NCBI GenBank assembly: GCA_021779535.1
Contig: JAJYAM010000002.1
Location: forward strand, 110,434 to 174,433
DNA length: 64,000 nt
Direction of reading: 5' to 3'
Origin: Pseudomonadota bacterium
GTDB taxonomy: Bacteria > Pseudomonadota > Gammaproteobacteria > Steroidobacterales > Steroidobacteraceae
In this document: positions 17,536 to 25,852 of the stretch, in pieces
How positions within the stretch are numbered: position 1 is the stretch's first letter
Layout: every line of letters begins with the position of its first letter
Notes under the pieces: model-generated
Seen by the model: the letters and a program-made list of their open reading frames with translations, nothing else
Databases searched by the model: none
Told to the model about the DNA's origin: nothing
Made by a program: the position numbers and the translations under genes

Positions 17536-18330
17536 ATGCGGCAGTATCTCGATTTCCTGCGCCACATCCTGAACGCGGGCGCCCCTAAATCCGACCGGAC
17601 CGGGACCGGCACGCTGAGCGTGTTCGGGTACCAGATGCGGTTCGATCTCGGCGCGGGCTTTCCGTTGGTGACCACCAAGCGGCTGCACCTGCGCTCGATC
17701 ATCCACGAGCTGCTGTGGTTCCTCCGCGGCGACACGAACGTCGAATACCTGCACGAGCACGGCGTCACGATCTGGGACGAATGGGCCGATGCCGAAGGCA
17801 ACCTCGGACCGGTCTACGGTCGCCAGTGGCGCAGTTGGCCGACCGCGGACGGCCGCCACGTCGACCAGATCGCGCGGGTCCTGGAGACGCTGCGTCGCGA
17901 TCCGGATTCCCGGCGAATCCTCGTGAGCGCCTGGAACGTCGGCGAGCTCGACGCGATGGCGCTCGCGCCGTGCCACGCGTTGTTCCAGTTCCACGTCGCG
18001 CAAGGCCGGCTGTCCTGCCAGCTCTACCAGCGCAGCGCCGATGCGTTCCTCGGCGTGCCCTTCAACCTCGCGTCCTACGCCCTGCTCACGCACCTGGTCG
18101 CGGCGCAGTGCGGCTTCGAGCCCGGCGAGTTCATCTGGACCGGCGGCGACTGCCACGTCTACCTGAACCACGTCGCCGGCGTCGAGACGCAACTGCGCCG
18201 GGAGCCGTATCCGGCGCCGCGCCTGCGGCTGAACCGCAAGCCGGCGTCGCTGTTCGATTACGAGTTCGAGGACATTTCCGTGTTGGACTACCAATGTCAT
18301 CCCGCGATCCCAGCGCCAATCGCCGTTTGA
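17536..18330 (+). CDS. thyA: Thymidylate synthase
   Basis: This 264-residue enzyme equals the length of E. coli ThyA. It makes dTMP from dUMP with methylene-THF, yielding dihydrofolate. The nucleophile Cys146 lies in [11 protein letters not shown], the same numbering as E. coli. Also present are [46 protein letters not shown] and the C-terminal YHP-like 'DYQCHP' region. folA lies about 1.4 kb downstream on the same strand and regenerates THF from its product, so the pair forms a functional module. Confidence 0.97.
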   Translation: MRQYLDFLRHILNAGAPKSDRTGTGTLSVFGYQMRFDLGAGFPLVTTKRLHLRSIIHELLWFLRGDTNVEYLHEHGVTIWDEWADAEGNLGPVYGRQWRSWPTADGRHVDQIARVLETLRRDPDSRRILVSAWNVGELDAMALAPCHALFQFHVAQGRLSCQLYQRSADAFLGVPFNLASYALLTHLVAAQCGFEPGEFIWTGGDCHVYLNHVAGVETQLRREPYPAPRLRLNRKPASLFDYEFEDISVLDYQCHPAIPAPIAV

Positions 18331-18845
18331 CGCGGCGTGCCCCGATGATCACCGTGCGCCATTCGCCGATCCATGGGCACGGCGTGTTCGCGCTGCGCCG
18401 GATCCGCAAGGGCACCAAGATCATGGAATATGTCGGCGAACGCGTCTCGCACGCCGAGGCGGATGCGCGCTACGCCCACAAGGCCGAGGACGACAACCAT
18501 ACGTTCCTGTTCACGGTGAATTCGCGCACCGTGATCGACGGCGGTGTCGGCGGCAACGACACGCGGTACATCAACCACGGCTGCCGGCCGAACTGCGAGA
18601 GCTCCGTCGAGGGGGGCCGCATCTTCATCGAGGCCATCCAGACGATCGCGACGGGCGAGGAGCTCTGTTACGACTATCAGATCGAGCGCGACCCGGACGA
18701 TGCGCCGGACGTCGACGCGGTCTTCGCGTGTCGTTGCGGGGCGACCGACTGCCGCGGCACGATGCTCGTGCCGCCGCCCGCGCCGCCCGCGCGAAAGCCC
18801 CCCGCGCGCCGGCCGCGCAAGCCGGCCAAGGCGCGGCGGCGCTGA
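18294..18845 (+). CDS. SET-domain protein lysine methyltransferase-like, with basic tail
   Basis: The protein has 183 residues. Core SET motifs are all present: [12 protein letters not shown] (SAM-binding GxG), [12 protein letters not shown] (the NHxCxPN pseudoknot) and GEELCYDYQ (catalytic Tyr). A cysteine-rich post-SET motif [10 protein letters not shown] follows, which normally binds zinc and completes the active site. The last 25 or so residues are almost only Pro, Ala, Lys and Arg, like a histone H1 or AlgP tail. ATG 18294 overlaps the thyA end by 37 nt. ATG 18345, just before MITVRHSP, is an alternative start. Its substrate is unknown. Bacterial members methylating histone-like or ribosomal proteins have been proposed. 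Confidence 0.85.
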   Translation: MSSRDPSANRRLTRRAPMITVRHSPIHGHGVFALRRIRKGTKIMEYVGERVSHAEADARYAHKAEDDNHTFLFTVNSRTVIDGGVGGNDTRYINHGCRPNCESSVEGGRIFIEAIQTIATGEELCYDYQIERDPDDAPDVDAVFACRCGATDCRGTMLVPPPAPPARKPPARRPRKPAKARRR

Positions 18846-18877
18846 GCGTCGCGCACCGCGTGCCGAGGGACCGGACG

Positions 18878-19768
18878 ATGCGCCTGCCATCGCTGAAATT
18901 CCTGAAGACCTTCCAGGTCGCCGCGAAACTCAAGAGCTTCAAGGCCGCGGCCGAGGAGCTGTTCGTGACGCCGTCCGCGGTCAGCCACCAGATCAAGGCT
19001 CTCGAGGAACAGCTCGGGGTGACCTTGTTCGAGCGCGGCGCGCGCGGGGTGCGCACGCTCGAGCTCACCGACGCCGGCGCTCATTACCTGGAACACCTGA
19101 ACGAGGTTTTCTCGAAGCTCGAGTCGATCACCGAACAGCTGCAGGTGCGTTACGGGCGGACCATCATCCGCCTGAACGTGCCGCCGTTCTTCGCGAACGA
19201 AATGCTGCTGCCGCGGCTCGCGTCGTTCTCGCAGGCGCACGAACATACCGACATCCGCATCGAGACGAGCCTGGCGGCGACGAGAACCCACCCGGCGGAG
19301 GCCGACCTGTCGATCGTCGTCGGCGCCGGTCCGTGGGAGGGGTTGGCCGTGCACGAACTGTTCGCGCAGAGCTTCATCGTCGCCTGTTCGCCGGCGTTCC
19401 TGATCGACCATCCGATCACCCGGTACGCCGACCTGAACGGCAAGACCTTGCTGGTCCACGAAGAGCGGCGCGAGGCCTGGGAGCGCTGGGCGCACGGGCT
19501 CGGGATCGAAGCGATCCAGCCGAACCGCCTGGTTCGTCTCGACACGATGTCGGCGGTCGTGCTCGCCGCCGAACAGGGAATCGGAGTCGGTCTCGTCCCG
19601 GCGAGGCTCTGCGCCGACCGGTTTTCGGCCGGCGGTCTCGTCAAGCTGTTCGAGGCCGAGCTCGAGACGAACGAGAGCTACGTGATCCTGCAGCGACCCG
19701 AGGACGGCGGCCGGGACGATCTGCGGGAACTCACCGAATGGATCGTCGCGCAGTGCCGGCAAGCGTGA
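18878..19768 (+). CDS. LysR-family transcriptional regulator, GcvA-like
   Basis: The 296-residue protein has an N-terminal winged helix-turn-helix (about 1-62: LPSLKFLKTFQVAAKLKSF, then TPSAVSHQIKALEEQLG, LFERG). The LPSLxxLxxFxxAA start and PSAVSHQI recognition helix are typical of the GcvA/AmpR branch. The C-terminal co-inducer domain (about 90-296) has the usual LysR substrate-binding folds. Target genes are unknown. It lies upstream of and coupled to folA (GTGA) rather than divergent from a target, so autoregulation of folA is only a possibility. The start at ATG 18878 is set by the family N-terminus. Confidence 0.88.
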   Translation: MRLPSLKFLKTFQVAAKLKSFKAAAEELFVTPSAVSHQIKALEEQLGVTLFERGARGVRTLELTDAGAHYLEHLNEVFSKLESITEQLQVRYGRTIIRLNVPPFFANEMLLPRLASFSQAHEHTDIRIETSLAATRTHPAEADLSIVVGAGPWEGLAVHELFAQSFIVACSPAFLIDHPITRYADLNGKTLLVHEERREAWERWAHGLGIEAIQPNRLVRLDTMSAVVLAAEQGIGVGLVPARLCADRFSAGGLVKLFEAELETNESYVILQRPEDGGRDDLRELTEWIVAQCRQA

Positions 19769-20268
19769 TCGCCGGCGTTGCGCCGGTCGAGTTCGTCGTC
19801 GCGGTGTCCGAGAACGACGTGATCGGCCGCGACAACGCGTTGCCGTGGCGCTTGCCGGAGGATCTGCGCCGATTCAAGGCGCTCACCGTCGGCGGGACCG
19901 TGTTGATGGGTCGGAAGACCTACGAGTCGATCGGACGCACGCTCCCGGACCGCCGCAATTTGATCCTGTCGCGCCGAGCCGACCTTGCCGTCGCGGGCGC
20001 GATCGTGGTTCACGATCCGGAGACGGCGCGCCGCGCCGCGCCGCCGACCCAGCCGCTGATGGTGATCGGCGGCGCCGAGATCTTCCGGTTGTTTCTCCCG
20101 CAGGCGACGCGGATCCACCTGACGATCGTGCACGCGCACATCACCGATGGTGATGCGTATTTCGACGCATGGCGCGGCGCCGAGTGGCGGGAGTCTTTCC
20201 GGGAAACGCGGCGCCGCGACGAGCGGCACACGTTCGACTACACGTTCGTGACGCTCGAGAGGTCCTGA
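19765..20268 (+). CDS. folA: Dihydrofolate reductase
   Basis: The 167-residue type I DHFR reduces dihydrofolate with NADPH. Visible motifs are VVAVSENDVIGRDNALPWRLPEDLRRFK (substrate and Met20 loop), GGTVLMGRKTYESIGR (NADPH phosphate) and MVIGGAEIFRLFLP. GTG 19765 makes a GTGA junction with the LysR stop, the commonest junction type here, and fits the family length. ATG 19738 is a longer alternative. The final 31 bp overlap the 3' end of the convergent kmo gene. Confidence 0.93.
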   Translation: MIAGVAPVEFVVAVSENDVIGRDNALPWRLPEDLRRFKALTVGGTVLMGRKTYESIGRTLPDRRNLILSRRADLAVAGAIVVHDPETARRAAPPTQPLMVIGGAEIFRLFLPQATRIHLTIVHAHITDGDAYFDAWRGAEWRESFRETRRRDERHTFDYTFVTLERS

Positions 20269-21623
20269 GCGACCGGCGCGAGGCCCGCCTCGACGACGCG
20301 CTGCGCGGCGTCGAGATCGACGTCCGCGAGGCTCGATGCGTGCGCCGTGAGCTCGGCCAGCAGCCGGGCCTGAACCCGCCCGCGGGTTTCGGCGACCCGG
20401 TAGGGGATCTCCGGATGGAACATCACCATCGAGTAGCGCGGGATGAAGCGATCCGGCAGCCGGCGCTCGAGCTCGTGTGCGAGCGCGCTCTGCACCTGGA
20501 ATCGCCGATCCACGACCTTCGCACGCATCTCTTCGTAGTTCTCGAGCGACATTGCCGCGATCGCATCGGCGTTCGGCTTGCGCTGCGCGTAGAACGCCTT
20601 GAACCGGGACTCCCAATCCCGGTGCGCCCCGATGCAGCCGTCGAGCGCGAGGCAGTCTTCGAAACAACAGTTCATCCCCTGGCCGTGGAACGGGACGACC
20701 GCGTGCGCGGCGTCGCCCACCAGCACGACCTGGTCGCGATGATGCCAGGGGGCCGCTCGGACGGTGCCGAGGAACCCCACCGGACGATCGCGCCATTCGG
20801 CCGCGCGCCGCGGCATCAGCGGGGCGACGTCCGGAAAGCCTGCGTCGAAGAACTGCGCGACCGCCCGCTCGTCGGCGAGGCTCTCGAAGCTCGGCGAGCC
20901 TCGGCGCCGCAAGAACAGCGTCGCGGTGAAGCTGCCGTCGTCGTTTGGCAGCGCGATCAGCATGTGATCGCCCCGCGGCCAGACGTGCAGCGCCTCGCGC
21001 GGCAGCGCCGCGGCGCCGCCGGCCGATGCGGGGATCGACAGCTCCTTGTAGCCGTGCTCGAGTTCCTCCTCGCGCGCGTCGATCCGGTGCGTGTCGGCGA
21101 GACAGCGGCGCACGCGTGAACCCGCGCCGTCGCAAGCGATCAGGGGTCGCATCGGCACTTCGATCCGGTGGCCGGCGGAATCGCGAATCACGGCGTGACC
21201 GGAACGCCAGTCGATCGTCTCCAGCCGGTGCTCGAAGCGCACGTCGACCCCGTATTCGGCGGTCGCGACGTCGAGGAGCAGGCGCCCGAGCGCCGCGCGG
21301 GAGATCGAGTAGATCGCCTCGTCCGCGCGCGTCCCGTACGGCTGCATCGCGGTGCGGCCATCGCGCTCATGCACGCAACGGCCCCGCATCCGCACGAGGC
21401 CCGAGCGCAGTGCGTCGAGGACTTCGACCTGCTCCAGCGCGCGGATCCCGCGTGCGGCGAGCGCCAGGTTGATCGAGCGGCCGGATTCCTCGGGATGCCG
21501 GCGCGGATCGGGCCGGGCCTCGAACACGACCACGCGAAATCCGCGACGCCTCAACAAGATCGCGAGCAGCGCACCGGTCGGCCCGGCGCCGACCAGCGTG
21601 ACCGACGGTGTCGCGTGGCTCAC
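20238..21623 (-). CDS. kmo: Kynurenine 3-monooxygenase
   Basis: This 461-residue FAD monooxygenase hydroxylates L-kynurenine to 3-hydroxykynurenine. The N-terminal FAD motif is LVGAGPTGALLAILL, then SGRSINLALAARGIRAL, which is diagnostic for KMO. Also present are YSISRAALGRLLL and GDAAHAVVPFHGQGMNCCFEDC, the KMO form of the second FAD motif. The C-terminus has IPRYSMVMFHPEIPY, again KMO-specific. It is the third gene of haao-kynU-kmo, joined to kynU by an ATGA overlap, and its end overlaps folA. Confidence 0.95.
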   Translation of the reverse strand: MSHATPSVTLVGAGPTGALLAILLRRRGFRVVVFEARPDPRRHPEESGRSINLALAARGIRALEQVEVLDALRSGLVRMRGRCVHERDGRTAMQPYGTRADEAIYSISRAALGRLLLDVATAEYGVDVRFEHRLETIDWRSGHAVIRDSAGHRIEVPMRPLIACDGAGSRVRRCLADTHRIDAREEELEHGYKELSIPASAGGAAALPREALHVWPRGDHMLIALPNDDGSFTATLFLRRRGSPSFESLADERAVAQFFDAGFPDVAPLMPRRAAEWRDRPVGFLGTVRAAPWHHRDQVVLVGDAAHAVVPFHGQGMNCCFEDCLALDGCIGAHRDWESRFKAFYAQRKPNADAIAAMSLENYEEMRAKVVDRRFQVQSALAHELERRLPDRFIPRYSMVMFHPEIPYRVAETRGRVQARLLAELTAHASSLADVDLDAAQRVVEAGLAPVAQDLSSVTNV

Positions 21624-22879
21624 GACCGGGCCGCGTCGGCGAGCGCGATCGCGGCCCGTCGAACGTCGCCGAAGGAGTTGTAGGCCGGCGTCGGCGCGAG
21701 CCGCAGCACGTCCGGTTCACGCCAATCGGCGACGACACCCGCCGCCGCCAGCCGTTCGAACACGCGGCGTCCACCCGGGCGCAGGCGCAAGCTGAGCTGG
21801 CAGCCGTGCGCGGCCGGCTCGCGCGGCGTCAGGATCTCGAGTCGTCCGCGCGGCAGCGCCTCCTCGAGCGACCGGCGCAGGAACCCGGTCAATGCGAGCG
21901 ACTTCTCCCGCAGGCGCCCGAGACCCGCGCGTCGAAAGAGGTCGAGCGACGCGAGCAGCGGCGCCGCCGCAAGCACCGGAGGATTGCTGAGCTGCCAGCC
22001 CTGGGCGCCGGCGACGGGGGTGAATTCCGCGGGCATCGCGAAGCGCGTGTCCGGGTCGTGCCCCCACCAGCCGGCGAAGCGCGGCAGATCGACGCGCCGC
22101 GCGTGCCGTTCGTGCACGAAGCCGCCGCCGATCGCGCCCGGGCCGCCGTTCAGGTATTTGTAACTGCACCAGACCGCGAAGTCGACGTCCCAGTCGTGCA
22201 GCCGCAGCGGGACATTGCCGATCGCGTGCGCGAGGTCGAGACCGATCCGTGCGCCGGCCGCATGTGCGGCGGCGACGAGCGGCGCGACCTCGAGGCACTG
22301 ACCCGTGAGGTATTGCACGCCGGGCAACAGCACGAGCGCGAGATGTTCCCGGTTCCGCCCGATCGCGGCGAGGAGATCCTCGGTGCGCAGGCACTGTTCG
22401 CCCGGCCGGGGGGCGACCTCGATCAGGTGAGCGGCCGGCTCGAGGCCATGGAACGCGAGCTGGGAGACGACCGCGTACCGGTCGGACGGAAACGCCGGCT
22501 TCTCGATCAGTATCCGGTTCCTCGCCGGCGTCGGCTGGAAGAAGCTCACGAGCAGCAGGTGCAGGTTCACGGTCAGCGAATTCATCGCGACGACCTCGGT
22601 CGGCATCGCTCCGCACAGCTCGCCGAGCGGCGCCGAGAATCGTTCGTGATACCGCACCCAGGGACGCGGCTCTTCGTGGTGCCCGAGGACCGCCCGGTCC
22701 CGCCAAACCGCGAGCTCTCGCTCGACGCAGGCGGCCGCCGCCCGGGGTTGCAGACCGAGCGAGTGACCGCACAGGTAGACCGCCCGGCGTCCCGCCGGGT
22801 CGAGCGGATGATGGAATTCCTCCGCGAAGGGCGCGAGCGGGTCTCGCGCATCGAGCGCCGCCGCGTCGTCCACCGTCAT
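21620..22879 (-). CDS. kynU: Kynureninase
   Basis: This 419-residue PLP enzyme cleaves kynurenine or 3-hydroxykynurenine to anthranilate or 3-hydroxyanthranilate plus alanine. Lys241 in WCSYKYLNGGPG is the Schiff-base lysine. YLCGHSLGLQP near the start, MNSLTVNLHLLL, DLAHAIGN and FAGWWGH are family blocks. The operon partners (KMO and 3-HAA dioxygenase) imply that 3-hydroxykynurenine is the physiological substrate. ATGA overlaps join it to haao upstream and kmo downstream. Confidence 0.95.
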   Translation of the reverse strand: MTVDDAAALDARDPLAPFAEEFHHPLDPAGRRAVYLCGHSLGLQPRAAAACVERELAVWRDRAVLGHHEEPRPWVRYHERFSAPLGELCGAMPTEVVAMNSLTVNLHLLLVSFFQPTPARNRILIEKPAFPSDRYAVVSQLAFHGLEPAAHLIEVAPRPGEQCLRTEDLLAAIGRNREHLALVLLPGVQYLTGQCLEVAPLVAAAHAAGARIGLDLAHAIGNVPLRLHDWDVDFAVWCSYKYLNGGPGAIGGGFVHERHARRVDLPRFAGWWGHDPDTRFAMPAEFTPVAGAQGWQLSNPPVLAAAPLLASLDLFRRAGLGRLREKSLALTGFLRRSLEEALPRGRLEILTPREPAAHGCQLSLRLRPGGRRVFERLAAAGVVADWREPDVLRLAPTPAYNSFGDVRRAAIALADAARS

Positions 22880-23394
22880 CCCACGGGCGCCTGGAGCACG
22901 GCGCCGCAGGCTCGGCAGGTGCGTCGTCGAACGTCGGAATAGAATCGCGAGAAGATCGCCGGCAGTTCGGTCTCGATGTCACGAACCGGGACGCGCTCCA
23001 TATGCAAGCGATCGCCGCATCGTTCGCAGTACCAGGAAAAACCGTCGAGCTCGTCGGGCCGGCGGCGGCGCTCGACCACGACGCCGATCGTATCCGCGGG
23101 CCGCTGCGGCGAATGCGGAACCTCCGCCGGCAGGAGGAAGATCTCTCCTTCGCGAATCGGCACGTCGACGCAGCGCCCGTCCTGGATCGTGCGCAGCAGG
23201 ATGTCCCCCTGGACCTGGTAGAAGATCTCATCGCCCGGATCGTGGTGGAAGTCCTTGCGCCGGTTCGGGCCGCCGACGACCATCACGATGAACTCGCCGT
23301 TCTCGAACAAGCGCTTGTTGCCGACCGGCGGCCGCAACTGCGCGCGGTTCCGCTCGATCCACCGGGCGACGTCGAAGGGTGGGGCGATGGCCAT
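22876..23394 (-). CDS. nbaC: 3-Hydroxyanthranilate 3,4-dioxygenase
   Basis: The 172-residue cupin opens the 3-hydroxyanthranilate ring, giving the precursor of quinolinate. Iron ligands are placed as in the Ralstonia enzyme: His51 and Glu56 in FHHDPGDEIFYQ, and His94 in EVPHSP. Two CxxC pairs (Cys123/126 and Cys160/163) form the rubredoxin-like second iron site of bacterial forms. It is the promoter-proximal gene: TATAAT on the minus strand ends 6 nt before its ATG. Together with kynU and kmo it supports de novo NAD synthesis from tryptophan. The tryptophan dioxygenase and formamidase must lie elsewhere. Confidence 0.95.
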   Translation of the reverse strand: MAIAPPFDVARWIERNRAQLRPPVGNKRLFENGEFIVMVVGGPNRRKDFHHDPGDEIFYQVQGDILLRTIQDGRCVDVPIREGEIFLLPAEVPHSPQRPADTIGVVVERRRRPDELDGFSWYCERCGDRLHMERVPVRDIETELPAIFSRFYSDVRRRTCRACGAVLQAPVG

Positions 23395-23400
23395 CGCGGA

Positions 23401-23406
23401 ATTATA
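23401..23406 (-). promoter_or_regulatory. -10 box (TATAAT) of the kynurenine operon
   Basis: A perfect minus-strand TATAAT at 23406-23401 is separated from the ATG at 23394 by 6 nt. No consensus -35 is visible 17 bp upstream. The operon is predicted to have a leaderless first gene. Confidence 0.6.
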
Positions 23407-23488
23407 CCGGCCGTGGGAAACTTCGGAGCCGGCGCGAGGGTCAGATAGTGCATTCGAGTCGGTCGGTCGGGGGTCGAACGGGGTTGGT

Positions 23489-24094
23489 ATGCGAGCGTTG
23501 AAAGCGAGCTCGGTCCTTTGGTTGCTGATGGCGCTGGTCGGCGGGCGCGCATCGGCCGCGTCCGGCGTGCCGATTCGGGCCGTCTGGAAGGAGCACCGGG
23601 TCGAATTCACCTATCTCGGGCGCACCTCGAGCTATTCCTGCGACGGTTTGATCGACAAAGTCCGGGCGATCATGACCACCCTCGGTGCGCGGGCGCGACT
23701 GCACATCGCCGGGATCGGCTGTCCCGACTACGGCCGGCCGGCGGGCCCGAACTCGATCGGGCCGACCTTGAGCATCCGGTTCTTCGCGCCGGCGTTACCG
23801 GATCCGGCGCAGAAGCCGCACGGTCGCGGCGACCTGGCCCCGGTCGATGCCCGCTTCGCACCGTTCAAGATCGTTCCCGACGCGTTTCGCGACATGAGCG
23901 TCGGCGACTGCGAACTCGTCGAGGAGTTCGCCGATCAGGTCCTGCCGATGTTCACCACCCGCGCGTTGCAGAAAGAGATCACCTGCGTGCCGTACCAGCT
24001 GAGCGGCAGCGACTACTCGGTACGCGGCGAGGTGCTGCGGGCGCTGCCGCCGAATGATGCCCGCGGCACGAGCGCCGCCGGTTCGATGCGCTGA
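23489..24094 (+). CDS. Exported protein of unknown function with four cysteines
   Basis: The 201-residue protein has a clear signal peptide: MRALK, a hydrophobic run VLWLLMALVGG, then ASAAS as cleavage region. The mature part has Cys at about residues 51 (SYSCDGLIDKVR), 76 (IGCPDYG), 136 (VGDCELVEE) and 165 (ITCVPYQ), suggesting two periplasmic disulfides. I do not assign a known domain. Similar 'SYSCDGLxxKVR' secreted proteins are, to my recollection, uncharacterised in Xanthomonas relatives. It is alone on the plus strand between haao and apaH, and its base composition does not stand out. ATG 23489 is chosen for the signal peptide. Confidence 0.7.
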   Translation: MRALKASSVLWLLMALVGGRASAASGVPIRAVWKEHRVEFTYLGRTSSYSCDGLIDKVRAIMTTLGARARLHIAGIGCPDYGRPAGPNSIGPTLSIRFFAPALPDPAQKPHGRGDLAPVDARFAPFKIVPDAFRDMSVGDCELVEEFADQVLPMFTTRALQKEITCVPYQLSGSDYSVRGEVLRALPPNDARGTSAAGSMR

Positions 24095-24114
24095 GGGCAC
24101 GGCAAGCGCCGAGG

Positions 24115-24945
24115 TCAGTCGAACGCCGCCGCCTGCGGGCACGCCACCGATACCGGCTCCGCGTCCTCGACGTCGATCCGCAGCGCGCTCAGCCGTCCCC
24201 CCCAGACGCAGCCCGTGTCGAGCCCGACGACGTCGGCGTTGCGGTGGAAACCGAGCGTCGACCAATGCCCGAAGACGATCCGCGATCCCCGCCATGCGCG
24301 TGCAGGCGACTCGAACCAGGGAATCCAGCCGCGACGGCGGGATTCCCCGGGCGCTTCCTTCGCGCGCAACACGAGCCGGCCCTCGGCGTCGACGACTCGA
24401 AGGCGGGTGAGACAATTCACGATGAAACGCGCGCGCGCCGGTCCCTCGAGGCGCTCGTCCCAGCGGTCCGGGCCGTCGCCGTACATGCCGGCGAAAGTCC
24501 GTTCCGGCGCGCCTTGCAACGCCTGTTCGACCTCGCGCGCGCACCCGATCGCGGTCGGGATCGTCCACTGGGGTGCGAGTCCGGCGTGCACCAAGATCCA
24601 GCCGCGGGCCGGATCCGGGTGGATCAACGGGCGCGCGAGCAGCCAGTCGAGCAGCGTCCGACGATCGCGGGCCTCGAGCAGTGCCGACAGCGTGTCGCCC
24701 GGCCGCTCACGCGCCTGACCGAAAGCGACCGCCAGACAGTGCAGGTCGTGATTGCCGAGAACGACGATCGCGGATTCGCCGAGCCCGCGGATGCGGCGCA
24801 GCACGCCGAGGGAATCCGGGCCGCGATTCACCAGGTCGCCGACGAACCAGAGTCGATCGCGTCGACTCGAGAAATCCAGGCGTTCGAGCAGTGCGGCGAG
24901 GGCCCGGTCGCAGCCCTGGACGTCCCCGATCGCGTACAGCGCCAT
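24115..24945 (-). CDS. apaH: Bis(5'-nucleosyl)-tetraphosphatase, symmetrical
   Basis: This 276-residue metallophosphatase hydrolyses Ap4A to two ADP and removes Np4 caps from RNA. The phosphoesterase motifs are complete: GDVQGC (residues 7-12), VGDLVNRGPDS, LGNHDLH, LVHAGLAPQW and GHWSTLG. It is the last gene of the minus-strand lptD-surA-pdxA-rsmA-usp-apaG-apaH series, 22 nt after apaG, and converges with the unknown exported protein. Confidence 0.95.
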   Translation of the reverse strand: MALYAIGDVQGCDRALAALLERLDFSSRRDRLWFVGDLVNRGPDSLGVLRRIRGLGESAIVVLGNHDLHCLAVAFGQARERPGDTLSALLEARDRRTLLDWLLARPLIHPDPARGWILVHAGLAPQWTIPTAIGCAREVEQALQGAPERTFAGMYGDGPDRWDERLEGPARARFIVNCLTRLRVVDAEGRLVLRAKEAPGESRRRGWIPWFESPARAWRGSRIVFGHWSTLGFHRNADVVGLDTGCVWGGRLSALRIDVEDAEPVSVACPQAAAFD

Positions 24946-24967
24946 CGTCTAGCCCGCTCCCGCGACG

Positions 24968-25354
24968 CTAATGCAGCACTCCGGGCATCGCCAGCCGGAA
25001 CGGCGCGATCGGTGCGTCGAAACGCCGGCCGTCGTCGTCGAGCATCTGGTAGCTGCCTTGCATCGTGCCGACCGGCGTTTCGATCACCGCGCCGCTGGAG
25101 TAGCGAAATCCCTGTCCCGGCTTGAGGTAGGGCTGTTCGCCGACGACGCCGTCGCCGCGCGTCTCCTTCGTATTGCCGTTCGCGTCCGTGATGATCCAGT
25201 GCCGGGTGAGGAGTCGCGCCGGGATGGGTCCCTCGTTGCGGATCGTGATCGTGTAGGAGAACACGAAGCGCTTGTCGCGCGGGTCGGACTGTTCCTCGAG
25301 ATAGGCGGTCTCGACCTCGACTTGGATCCTGGGCGTCTGCGACTCGGCGTTCAT
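24968..25354 (-). CDS. apaG: ApaG (Co2+/Mg2+ efflux-associated beta-sandwich protein)
   Basis: The 128-residue protein has a single fibronectin-III-like ApaG domain: [44 protein letters not shown] and GTMQGSYQM are near-consensus. ApaG's biochemical role is uncertain. Mutants show cation-resistance phenotypes in Salmonella. Here, as in most gammaproteobacteria, it immediately precedes apaH. Confidence 0.94.
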   Translation of the reverse strand: MNAESQTPRIQVEVETAYLEEQSDPRDKRFVFSYTITIRNEGPIPARLLTRHWIITDANGNTKETRGDGVVGEQPYLKPGQGFRYSSGAVIETPVGTMQGSYQMLDDDGRRFDAPIAPFRLAMPGVLH

Positions 25355-25373
25355 CCGTCCGTCTCCGGCTCCG

Positions 25374-25805
25374 TCACTTCACGCGAACGGCGAGGACGTC
25401 GCAGTGCGCCGCGTGCAGCACCGTGTCCTCGGTGAGGTTCACCAGGATCGCGAGGCCATGGCGCTCGCGGCTGCCGAGCACGATCAGATCCGCGCCTTCC
25501 TGTTCGGCGACGCGCAGAATCTCGGCTTTGGTGTTGCCGGCCTCGACCCGGCAGGTCGCGCGCTCGAGACCGGCGGCGCGGACGAGTTCCTCGAGCTTCT
25601 GGCGCGCGCGCTCGACCAATGCGTCCTCGATCTTCACCGGCGGCATCAGCGACTCGCCCATCGCCTCGACCGGCACGTACTCGACGACGTGCAGCGCGAC
25701 GGTCGCGGCATTCGACCAGGTCGCGATCCGGCGGCCGGTGGCCGCGACCGCGGCGCTGCGCTCGGAGAGGTCGAGCAGCAGGAGGATCTTCCGGTATTCG
25801 ATCAT
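25374..25805 (-). CDS. Universal stress protein, UspA family
   Basis: The 143-residue single Usp domain begins [14 protein letters not shown]. The nucleotide-binding motif near the end reads [30 protein letters not shown], a GxxxxG...GSxxxxV-like arrangement with the E. coli UspA-type Thr-rich patch weakened, so ATP binding is uncertain. It interrupts the usual rsmA-apaG adjacency and has its own -10 box 7 nt before its ATG, so it can be transcribed apart from the lptD operon and may drive apaG-apaH too. Confidence 0.88.
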   Translation of the reverse strand: MIEYRKILLLLDLSERSAAVAATGRRIATWSNAATVALHVVEYVPVEAMGESLMPPVKIEDALVERARQKLEELVRAAGLERATCRVEAGNTKAEILRVAEQEGADLIVLGSRERHGLAILVNLTEDTVLHAAHCDVLAVRVK

Positions 25806-25812
25806 GCGGCAG

Positions 25813-25818
25813 AGTATA
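25813..25818 (-). promoter_or_regulatory. -10 box (TATACT) of the universal stress protein gene
   Basis: The minus strand reads TATACT at 25818-25813, 7 nt before the ATG at 25805, within the 47-bp gap after rsmA. Confidence 0.55.
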
Positions 25819-25852
25819 GCGGAGCCGCGGCCGGTCGGCGGGACGAGCCCGG

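Noticed and set aside
15342..17801. 819-codon minus-strand open frame over rlmI, lgt and thyA
   Set aside because: Spans three genuine genes and both intergenic promoters, and has no domain signature.
23395..23488. Possible riboswitch or operator upstream of the kynurenine operon
   Set aside because: The -10 box lies 6 nt from the start codon, leaving no leader RNA, and I could not find a convincing inverted repeat.
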